A DNA stretch of 64,000 nucleotides from Euryodendron excelsum (Eukaryota; Streptophyta; Magnoliopsida; Ericales; Pentaphylacaceae), in the NCBI GenBank assembly GCA_033060915.1, contig CM065387.1, positions 42,921,001-42,985,000 on the forward strand, written 5' to 3'. Each line of letters opens with the position of its first letter. Position 1 is the first letter of the stretch. The notes under the pieces are model-generated. The model did no database searches. It saw only the letters and a program-made list of their open reading frames with translations, and was not told where the DNA came from. A program made the position numbers and the translations under genes. Below are positions 9,533 through 19,386 of the stretch, piece after piece.

Positions 9533-12470
9533 GAATGGTGCATGTAAGCATGATGATTATTAAAACATGGTTTGGTAAGAGATATGGAGGAAACAAAAAG
9601 TTAGAAAGGAGTTCTGTAAAATGTCCATTTAAAGGACTTGGTGACCGCACCTAGGTTATGTACCAAGGTTTCCCATCTGGTTTTGTGAGAATCAGATTAG
9701 TAAAAGTTCGTGCTAGTGCACAAAATATAATGGGTTTGATATGGATGTTTTGAAAAGGTCTGTCTCTTTTGGAGATGATTTGAAATCGAGTTGGAGAATG
9801 CATTTTTGAAAAGGACTTGGAACTTGTGATATATACCTTGAAAATTAGAGTAAAGCTTCTTTGAAGGCTTAGGATGATTTCTTGAGATCTTGAAAGGTTT
9901 ATTTGAAACATGAAGTTGAAAGAGGATTTTGAGACTTGAAAATATGCCTTGGTGGCATGGGAAGTTACTCAGAGGACTTAGAATAGAGCTTAGAAAGGGG
10001 AACTTGGGATTTTAGGCTTTGAAAAGAGATTTTTATTTGAAGCTTGAAAAGTGCACGAGCTTGGGAAGGAGCTTTAATGGCATTGAGAGTCACTTTAAGG
10101 ACATTAAATATTTTGAGATGGAATGTTCAATTTTGGAAACATGAAAAATCTCTTTGATAATTCTAGAGGCATTTTGAAAATTTAGGGTTCGGATTTAAAC
10201 TCTGAATTTGAATTGGGTTTCGAACGTGACTTAGAACTTTTGAAAATAGGATTTGAGCGTAGACTTGAATGTTTTGTGCCATTTATAGGCTACCTTGAAT
10301 ATATCATTCTTCCTTTGGGACCATAGTCATATTGGGGACTAGATCGCTTCGGTAGATGACTTTTGAATATGTTTTTTGAATTTTAGAAATAGGGTTTGAG
10401 GATTCATTTTTGTGACATAGTTTTGACATGGAGGTTTTGAAACCTTGGAGGGCTTGATTGGAGTTTTAGGGACTTTAGGAAAACTTTGGCCAAGGTTACA
10501 GCATGAAAGCTAGAGAACTTGACTTTAAACTTTGATAATTGAGATTTTGACAGGGTGGCTTGAAGAGTTCTTAAAAGCTTATTATGGAGCTTTAAAAGGA
10601 GAGTTTAGAGAGTTTACATAACTTGAATTGGGGATCTTTAATGAGGGTTTAGGAAACTTGATTTGAGGTTTTTGAAAATGGAGTTTAGAAGATTTGGAAA
10701 AATAGATTTAAAAACTTTAGATAGGAGTTCTTGAAAATGAGTTTAAATTTTATAGAAGAGATTAAAATTATCATGAGCAATTTCATGGCTATACTCAATG
10801 TCTTATTTATCTTCAAGAACCTTGCCATCTTGGAGACTAGCCCTTCAAGAGATGTAACTTTTGGTAAAACTATGAAGATGCAAAATGGTTTAAAATTCCC
10901 ATGATCCCTTCTTGTGATAACTTTCAATATCTTATTTCTCTGAAGAGGCTGGCCATTTAGTTCCCTTTTAGTGATATGACTTCTGGCAAAACCTTGTGAA
11001 AATGGTCTTTGAAATCAATATTTGAAAAAAGCATAGAAAACTGAATCTTAACACAACTTGAGCCATTCTTAGATAGCTTGTTATTTTACTTTTTCTGTAG
11101 AACCTGGCTATTTTTTTAGGCTAACTTCTTTGAGAGAAGTGAATTTTGAGAATCATTAGAAAATGGTTTTTGAAACCGTTGTTTGAGAACAAATAGAAGA
11201 AAAGACGGTTTGAAATCTTCGTGAGCCAACATTGAATGGCTTTTGATATTTCTCTTTTCCTTAGAATCTAACCATGTTTTAGGTTAATCTCTTTGGGAAA
11301 TGTGACTTTTGGAGATCATTAGAAAATGGGTTTTCACAAGTTAAAGAGCTTTTGAGTTTTGAACTAGGATTTGAGAAAAAGTTTCACAACTAGGATACAC
11401 TTTTGAGTCATGACAACCTCCTTCTAGAGGTGGTTTATGGAGGCCTGATCCCAAACCATAGGTTTCAAGCAGGGTTTTTTGCTGTGAGGATATAGTTTTT
11501 GTAAAGGTTGGAAATGGTATAGAAACTTGAAAATCAAGAATCTTGAAAAATGACAAAAACTTGAAGAAGACTTCAAAGTGAGTAGGTTTTAGAAAACTAG
11601 GGGTTATGAGAGGAGTAGTAGAAGAAGAGAAATGAGTGGCTCTTGAGTAGAGAATACCACCTTTTGTGCTTGAATCTTCCTTCTTCAAGTGCTTGAGCAG
11701 CTTCTTCAATGAAGGCTTAATAAGGTTTTGAGTGTATTTTTTGGTCTGGATTGAATTATGAAGAGTACGAGTACAAGAAATCCACCTCTTTATAGAAAAA
11801 AAATGAGGGAAGGCAAGATGTATGAGGTCATGTGTTCAACTTTGGTTTGACCTAGGTGCATGAGCTCATGTGTCTAGTGGTCCTCCTCCAAAGCTGACTC
11901 GTGAAAAATTTGTTGTACATGTAGAACAGTTTTCATAACCGAATATTTTGCAAAACAACTTTGTGTATCTAAAGTACTTAGCAAACTCTACAAAATGGTA
12001 TTTGTTTGGTGCCTGGATTAAAGACTTGATGTGCCAAAAAGTTGAGGGAAACGAGGAAAAAATCAGTCCCCTAGAAGCCTAATCTCCTGTGCACAGGGGA
12101 TGAATTTTTACTTTTGAATTTAGAAAATGTGGGGATCGCATTGTGGGACCTTGAGACATACTCTCAAGTGTCCCAAAAGTGTATTAAAAGTATGATGGAC
12201 CTTGACAGTTGTCTTTCTATTTCGGGAGTCATTTATACTCAAAAAACATTTCTGAATGCTACAATGGCAAAATCATCATTTTACTATTGGTGACTGCTGG
12301 AGGGGCAAAAATGGGGTGCTCACAAGTAGGAAGCGCATCCGTCTTACTTATACGTCCTTTTAGGTGGTAGTCTCTTGGTAAGTATTTTAACATTCTTCCC
12401 CATTTACTCTAATTAACTCACAGAACTAAACAATTAATGAATAGGGCCCCTTAACTCAATTAAATGACAT

Positions 12471-13600
12471 AATTATCAGCTAGAGAGTCTAGGGATCAAT
12501 AGGGAGTGGCTCTAAATTTCTAATGGTATGTCAAGAAAATAATAAAGAATGAGAAAACCGGGACCTGCTCCAAGGATAGATACACATGAAAATAATTTAA
12601 TGCCTAGAAAATAAAATGCTATGGAACGAACTTCACGGATAATTGACTTATGAATAATTTGATTAGAGCAAATTTTTATAACAATTTGGTGTGAATTTTC
12701 ATGATTTGATTATTATAGTAAAGTATTTGGACTTTGAAAGTCATTCCTTCGTGATGAGGGTGATCTTCGTTCTAGAAAATGACCATTTTTTTTGGAGGTA
12801 GAGACTAGTACACAACGGGAAAATGCTTGACTTCCACTTCTTCAAGGATAGCAGTCAAATATATCCATCATCACTACCATTAGGTTTCTTCTTCTTTGAA
12901 GTTGTTTTCGAACAAATCCCAAAGTGGTTGAAGAAAAATGCTTACTACTAGAGTTTGTTTTAAATAATTCGTTTTCAAAAATTGGTTTGCTAAATGGCCT
13001 CCTAGAAACACAGGTGAACTGTGCAGTGAAGTATCTATTGTGGTCGCAAACACCAAGAGGTTGATCCTGAAAGGTTTGGTTACTCCCAACTAGCATTTGT
13101 GTGTTCATTGCTAAGTGCATCCTTTCTAACTTGCTTGGTGGTCATAACATGAGAAAATTTTGATTTGAGATTTCACAACTGAAACTTTGCCCTTGTTTTA
13201 GAAAATTTTAACTTGATGTTTGATGCTTTATTTCCAGAAACAGGCACCAAAGAATTGTTTGGACATTGTTGTCTTGTCATGGATTTGTTATATGCACAAC
13301 CGTCAGACTAGGAATATGTTCACAACAGTAGGAAAATTTTCAAACTCAGGACTCATCTTAATACAATCTAAAGCCCTTGGCAGGCTGCTGGTCTAGATCA
13401 TTAATCATAGTGAGCAGTAGCAATGCTGAAACTGAAAGCATTTGTAATTCTTACTATTTATTAGTTGGAGTATTAGTAATTCAAATTACATTGTTTTCTA
13501 ATTGACTTTCTAGACATCAAAAAGATTAATTTCTTGGTGGAATATCTGTTTGCTAAACTGTTTTGTATACTTTGTGTTGCCTTTTAAAGCTCATTTCAAT
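12471..13600. other. Intergenic, no gene seen
   Basis: AT-rich DNA between the decayed HAD copy and the LRR fragment. Short open frames on the minus strand near 12.84-13.12 kb have no recognisable domain. Confidence 0.4.
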
Positions 13601-13980
13601 GACATTTACTAACCACTTTCCAAGCTTGACACATCTCAACCTCTCTAGTTCCAGTTTGTCTAGGCCTAATCCCATCAGAAATCTCCCACCTATCCAAAGT
13701 GGTTTCACTTGATCTATCATGGAATGATCGATTAAGACTTGGACCACACAACTGCAAAATGATTCTCCAAAACCTTACCCAGTTGCAAGAACTTTCCCTT
13801 TTCCAAGTAGACATATCGGCAGTTGTACCCAAATCCTTGATGATTTTGTCTTCTTTGACATATATCGACCTTGGCTGGACCAGATTGCAGGGGAAATTGC
13901 CAGATTACATTTTTCACCTTCCAAACTTGCAAAGACTTGTTTTATTTGGTAACGATGATCTCACTGGTAATTTACAGTCT
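13601..13980 (+). pseudogene. Receptor-like protein (LRR) fragment
   Basis: About four plant-type extracellular leucine-rich repeats can be read. They start 'FPSLTHLNLSSSSLS' and, after a one-base frameshift near 13,662, continue as 'IPSEISHLSKVVSLDLSWND', 'LTQLQELSLFQVDISAVVP', 'SSLTYIDLGWTRLQGKLPD' and 'LPNLQRLVLFGNDDLTGNL'. The LxxLxLxxN/IPxx spacing is that of receptor-like proteins (Cf/RLP type) that sense apoplastic ligands. There is no signal peptide, transmembrane segment or C-terminal LRR block, and after 13,980 the frame runs into AT-rich sequence without repeats. It is a short, frameshifted relic of a gene that would normally encode 800-1,000 residues. Confidence 0.8.
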
Positions 13981-14855
13981 GTGATATATATTTTTGTGGA
14001 TGTTCTCGACTTTGTTGAAAGCGAAACAAAAATGAAGTAAAAGAAGCTAAATTTCTTTTTTTAGTCGGGTTATGTTTGGATCTTCGATATGTGGAGGGAA
14101 AGGAAAAAGATAAGAAAAGAAAATGAAATAAAAGAAGCTAAATTTATTTATTTTTTTGGGGAATTTGGTGGAAGAAAATGAATAGTTGTTTGTTAAAAAA
14201 AATCTTGTTTTTTTTTTATTTTTTAAGGTTAACCATAAAAAAATGAACATGTACAAATAATTTCATTTCCGTCTCGTAAATGACCAATGGTCACTGACAA
14301 CTGGATTTACTGAACTATTTGTGAAAGTTAATTTGCAGAATGTGCTGCAAGTTCTCCTTTGTACTATCTGTTGCTTTTCAACTGGATTTATTGAACTATT
14401 CCCGAATACCATTGTTATTTGAGCATTTCCTGAAAGACTATATGGTTGTTCCTTGTTAGTACCACAAATATAGAAATGGTTTTAAAATTTGGTCCCCAGA
14501 TTTAAGAATGATCCTTCCATTACTGTTGTAGATCCGGCAGCCTCCTTGGCTCTATCAGTACAAATAGCAATTTTCTTTTGTTTGAATTCGGGTAAAAATA
14601 CCATAATTGTCAAAGCTCGGTGCAGTCCGGTGCAACGTAGAGACAAAATGAGATATTCATTTGAAGCCCTTGTTGAATGCTTCAGTACTCTCCAACCTTT
14701 TCTTCACTGTATATGATTTCTTTTTAATTTAAATTAATTTAATTTATTTATTCTTGTTAAATTTGTATATTTTTGTTGCTTTTCACTTGACGTTACTCTT
14801 GACAAATCCAAGACCAGGTTTCCCCTTCCTTTTTCTTTGTTCAGTTTGCCATCGG
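13981..14855. other. AT-rich sequence downstream of the LRR relic
   Basis: No gene is recognisable. A short phrase close to CAACTGGATTTATTGAACTA occurs twice (about 14,300 and 14,380), a local duplication. Confidence 0.4.
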
Positions 14856-14925
14856 AGTTCTTTGAGTAACTGTTGATGCTTGAAACTGAGAGTTCTTTGA
14901 GTAACTGTTGATGCTTGAAACTGAG
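14856..14925 (+). repeat. Perfect 35-bp tandem duplication
   Basis: AGTTCTTTGAGTAACTGTTG and the following 15 bases are present twice, head to tail, with no mismatch. This suggests a recent slippage or repair event. Confidence 0.95.
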
Positions 14926-15780
14926 ATATGATGAAAGCGACGCATAGCATAGGTCATCTTTGAGCAACAATTACATCCATGTTGATCAGAGGGACAGCCA
15001 TTTGGTAAAGATTGGGACCTGGATAGTATCCACCGCCTCTTTTAATTTTAAGAAGAATGAGCTCAAACTCATTGGGGCAAATTGAAAACTTCATCAAGGA
15101 TCAGAGCATGTTATTGTTCAAATTAGAAATGAACTTGCTCTCTTTAAAGTTTTTATCTTTATGGTTTTGGTGTATTCTTCAGTCAAATATATGATTGCCG
15201 TATTGCACTCTGAATGAAATTGTCCATTTCATTCACAAAGCTGAATATAAGGGTTTGCAATCTCTGAGCGTTGTATATCATTTTACAAATCTGAATATAA
15301 AGGCTTGCAAGATAAAAGTAACAACCTTGAGTGTTTATATATTGATTTTAACTGTAATTTAGCAACTTGCTTTACTTGTGTATCTTATTACTGTTGGGCA
15401 TTTGCTAATTAATTGGATCAAAGAAAGTGTGATTTCACTTGCTTCAACATAAAAGCCAACAATGAAAAATGTGGTAAAGTTGTTTGCCATGAATGGGTGC
15501 AGATTGATAATTTGTTTTCTGTAATCTTACAGCCAAGCCTTCTGTATTTAACCACTGCAAGTTGCCAATTTTTTTTTTTTCATGAACCATGCAATAAGGG
15601 ATGAGACCTGAGAACACATCACAAAATGAAAATACTTCTATTTATCTGGCTCAGTTTATATATATGCCCTGGTTCGGCATCAATACAACAAAAAAGAGAG
15701 GGGGAATAAAAAAATCTTTTCTGATGACTAAAGAAAGCAAATTCACTCCTTTTTTCTTGTGAGGACTTCTGCTTAATAAA
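14926..15780. other. Intergenic, no gene seen
   Basis: AT-rich. A phrase of the form CTGAATATAA(G/A)GG(T/C)TTGCAA occurs twice (about 15,242 and 15,292). Nothing else is recognised. Confidence 0.4.
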
Positions 15781-15794
15781 CTAGAGTTAATAAA

Positions 15795-16586
15795 AAAAAA
15801 ACATGGACTTTACCATACAATCAAGAGGCCTCTGAAAGACTTGTGGTCTGCCACAAGCATTTAGAAATGTACAGTGCATAAAAGCCAGCCAAAGACGGAA
15901 GAGGAACCTTAATCTTCGAAGCTCTTGTATCATTTTCTTTGTCAACATAAACCTCCCAGAATAGAGCTGAATGGTAGGTTTGTTGCCATAGATGGCACTA
16001 GGTTAAGTAACAGCAGATTGTAACAACACATGGTTGGGCTAGCAGAATAGTTGATGTCTCAAATCATGCCAAGCAGTAGAAGTCTGGAGCCTGGAATGTG
16101 AATTTAATCAAAGTATACTCTTAGTTCTGATAGTGTTGTACAAATATTGTCAATTCCAAACAATTTATAAACTTACGCTTTCTGTCCAAATTCAAAGATA
16201 ATGAGTCGCTAGCATGGTTGTGCATTGATTCCCGAACTAGGATGAGTTTCTTGCAAACTCTCTGCCAGGTCAAATGAAAAGAAAATGCAATCTGCGATAC
16301 CAAATATGGCTTCTAGTACTTGTCTTCCAAATTTTATCCTTCAAAATGATTGGTGGAATTGATTATACGTTGATGCTTTGCAGAATCGAGAATTAAGAAT
16401 CACCTCATTGCTGGAGCTGCAAAACAAATATTGAAATGGGCATAATTAACAACAAAATAAAAAGTCAGAACAAAAGTAAATTAGAACAACATATTCAACA
16501 AAATCTGGTGTAACTATTTTGACAATTGCTTTAAAGTTATCTCCTAGTAAGACGGAATGAAAAGACCATTACAGGGGGATAGGGAG

Positions 16587-16639
<53 letters not shown>

Positions 16640-19386
16640 CAGGGACAAGCAATAGGAAGAACTACAATTGACCTGTGGGTATGATCATAAAATACAGACG
16701 TTAGAAGGGCAATGTGGCTATCTGAAGTATAAGACACTGCTTGAAGATATGAAGTGATATATAAACGGGTATGAACTTTGATGCTTCTAAGGGGAGAGTA
16801 TTCAATGCATCAAGTATGCTAAATGTCTCAAAAGAGAGATATATAACCAAATCACAGAAAAGGAAGGTATAAAGTTAACTGGGAGAACAAGAATAGTTAA
16901 GGAGTTTTATCATCCCAAGCACAAGGAAACATGACTTAATTCTTGGTGCAAAACCCAAATTGTCCCCCGGTTTAACCCAAAATAAAAATAAGGGACAATC
17001 GATGCATAGATCGAATTCAAATTGAACTGAACTCCAAACTTAAAACCTCATGTTTCTATCAATCCTCCAAGTGGACTGTTGTTGACTTGTTGCAACTTCA
17101 TCAGCAGATTAATGCCTCCTCCTACTCAAACTGCCTCTATGCATGGAAGAAATCAATATAACTAACAAGTCATAATTAACTCAATTCAACTCAAAAACGC
17201 CTTCTCCCAACCATTTTTGAAAGAGTTTTAATTATGCAGTGGTGAGGGAAGAACTTGCATTAATCAGGTGACTTTCGCGTCACTCTAGGTAATCTCAAGC
17301 ATTGTGGGTTTTCAAGAACTGTCCCATAAATCCATGTAATGTTAGTGACACCCAAAATGGCATAGAGATCCCTGCTCTGAAATGACAATTTGGTTCGATG
17401 CTAAAATGCAAATTGCAGTCTCAATGGGATGTAGCTCAAGTGACAAAGCTATGTTCTCGGCAACCCCCGAATAGGACATCATCTCACTGTCTGATCTATA
17501 TCATATAAAAGGCATAAACTTCATCAATTAAAATGAAATTTAGTCAAATTTGGCATCAGAAAATTGGTGGTTAAAAAATTGAAATCACGTCATTTCGTAA
17601 TATCATACAGATAATAAGTTCATGAATCTAATACTTGCAACAATTCAATCTCATCTCAATTTGTACCAGAAGTAAAATTGTAGGAGAATTTCAAAATCCA
17701 TATTAAATACAGTGGAATTGTTTTATTCTTCATGGAACAACTCAAAGTGGTTTTTCTTAATTCTGCAGTTCTATATTGTGATGTTAGAAAATCTGGTGAG
17801 CTTTTCTTATGGATTGACAAACATATTGACAACGGCAACAAATGCAAATTAATGGGAAAAAAAAAAGACTCGAAGCTTTTGTCCATTTCTATGGTGACAA
17901 TTCACCGATCAAATGCATGGGAGAAAGTTATACCTTCATTTGCAATTGGTAGGAGTAATACATGATCCTTGTAGCCTGATGGAGTTTTTGAAAGTGCTTC
18001 CTCGAGTTCAGCTAAATCCCAAATTTCTGGAGCATTCCTATAAAATAGACAAGATGATTCTTTCAAAATTGATGAAAATTGCATACAATAATATTTTTGG
18101 ACACACTGAAAGCATTTTGGACACTCAATGTTAATTATCATAACTTGACTGGAAGGACCAAATGACTAACGCAGATCTTAAGTTAGATATTCTACTTTTT
18201 CCTCTTTATCTTTGCTAATAATTAGAAAGTAATTTTTTGCGACCAGACATAGAACCAATCTTTGTGCATTGCACGAACAAACATACAAATTGAGAATAAG
18301 AGGAAAAAGTGAATTAAGAAAAGGAGTGAAGCTCATTTGAGTTTCAACTCTTGTACTTCCATAGAACCAATCTAAGGGTTTAGGTCAAACAAAGTAAAAT
18401 ATTAAGGGACACTAAAAGATGCTATTTACATCTGTATGAACATTGATTGACCAAAAAAAAAATGATGACATATATCATAAATTAAACAAATTTAATAATA
18501 TATGCTGCCCAATAAACTCAATTGTATTGCAATCCTTTCAGAAAATGCAATCTGAATTAATTATCTTCTTCATGACTTAAAGTGGGTAATCAATTCTTGT
18601 GGTTAGATCAAGAAAGAATTTCATATTGGCAATAAACTTACCCTTTAGCTGGATTAGCTAACCCAATAATGTCCGTCGCTTGTCCATTTTCAGTAATCTG
18701 TGAAGAAGAGAGAGAAAAGTAGATTACTACTAAATTTGAGAATACTGATTCTATGAGAAATCAATAGAGAAATTAATATTTGTAAAGAAAGAAATTAATA
18801 TTGCGGATTTTTGTAATTCTGTAGTACTATATTATGATGTTAAAAAATATTGACAACGCCAACAAATGCTAATGAAAAAAAAATACAAAAATACTCAAAA
18901 GCTTTTGTCTATTCCTATGGTGACAATTCAATGACTAAAAGCATAGGAGAAAGTTATAAGTGCTTGCTGCATTAGCTAACCAAATAATACAATTTGCTAG
19001 TCCTTTTTCAGTAATCTGTGAAGAAAAAGAGAGATAAGTAGATCATTACTGAATTTGAGAATACAGATTCTGCGAGAAATCAAAAGAGAACTTAAAAAAG
19101 TAAGAAAATCTCAACTGAGAGGAAAATCAAAATGGAAATCATTTTGGGACAACGGTAAGGGGAAGAATTCAAGAAAGAAAAAGAGAACACTAGAAAGTAG
19201 AAATGAGAAAATAAGGGAAACGATTCCGGGAAAAAAAAAGGGGGGTTTGCTGGCTACGGAGTCGGAAATAAATGGAGGACTAACATGAGGAGAAATCAAG
19301 GATCGATGCCATATGGAAAATCATACAAATAAGGACAATTGGAAAAAGTATATAGCATTTACCGATTTCAGCATCGCAATCTTCAT
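15795..19386 (-). CDS. Unidentified spliced gene downstream of the NB-LRR (tentative exon set)
   Basis: I do not recognise this gene. On the minus strand several exons join in frame with good GT-AG borders. A possible start exon is 19386-19363 (ATG directly abutting the NB-LRR stop codon, 8 codons, donor GGTAAATG). It is followed by 18697-18642 ('ITENGQATDIIGLANPAKG') and 18037-17934 ('NAPEIWDLAELEEALSKTP', then 'GYKDHVLLLPIANEG'); phases match 0, 2 and 1 across the junctions. A plausible next exon starts at 17490 ('DSEMMSYSGVAENIALSLEL'), and an open segment near 17,385-17,270 reads 'LYAILGVTNITWIYGTVLEN'. A possible terminal exon after an acceptor near 16,001 reads 'WEVYVDKENDTRASKIKVPL'. 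The first three exons are well supported as a spliced frame. Their joining to the later ones, the true start and the function are all uncertain. It could be a tail of the NB-LRR transcript, an independent gene, or a relic. Confidence 0.4.
16589..16637. repeat. (TC)n microsatellite
   Basis: About 49 bases of TC dinucleotides, within a presumed intron of the minus-strand gene. Confidence 0.95.
18805..19090 (-). repeat. Rearranged partial duplicate of the unidentified gene's exon region
   Basis: This stretch matches two separated parts of the neighbouring gene fused together. 18,965-19,090 matches the exon and upstream intron at 18,650-18,770, including the acceptor and a decayed 'ITEKGLANCIIWLANAA'. 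18,805-18,960 matches the intron at 17,745-17,930 that lies beyond the next exon. The copy therefore lost the 600 bases between them. It has no donor site at the old exon end and is not coding. Confidence 0.75.

Larger units (their letters stand above)
7059..12324 (+). mobile_element. Large non-coding LTR element (Ogre/Tat-type solo LTR likely), itself interrupted
   Basis: The element starts TGTCACATC and ends GGGGTGCTCACA. It is flanked by AGTAT (7054-7058) and AGTAG (12325-12329), a 5-bp duplication with one mismatch. The same starts and ends (TGTCGCGCC ... GGGGTGCTTACA) bound the 5.58 kb element at 47,290-52,870. The two share internal landmarks in the same order: 'GTCGCCACCTA', 'GTAGGGAAG', 'GGTACC..CATGTCAAT' and 'GTGACCGCACCTA'. 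No gag-pol, internal LTR pair or open frame is present, so a solo LTR of several kb is the simplest reading. LTRs this long with 'GTCGCCACC' near the start are typical, to my knowledge, of Ogre-like Tat elements; that lineage call is inference. Without the nested LTR it is about 3.2 kb, shorter than its relative. Confidence 0.7.
6856..12470 (+). pseudogene. Second, decayed copy of the HAD hydrolase last exon, split by a 5.3 kb element
   Basis: 6856-7058 matches the last exon of the upstream HAD gene: 'MAMAGIDAVDC', 'DSVHHDINGADIAGIQ' and 'GIHATELGLA' are all recognisable. The motif IV glycine is changed (V-C-D for V-G-D), and there is a frameshift before 'VAGFCI'. The exon is cut at SKY. The rest, with the downstream flank, resumes at 12325-12470, where 'TCTTACTTATACGTCC' corresponds to 'SYVLPF', followed by the same TGGTAGTCTCTTGGTAAG as at 5231. 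The two halves are separated by an LTR-like element (7059-12324). The copy contains only the last exon, so it is a partial duplication and not a functional gene. Confidence 0.8.

Noticed and set aside
14489..14716. 75-codon frame with a hydrophobic stretch downstream of the LRR relic
   Set aside because: No family recognised and no supporting splice sites or repeats; probably chance.
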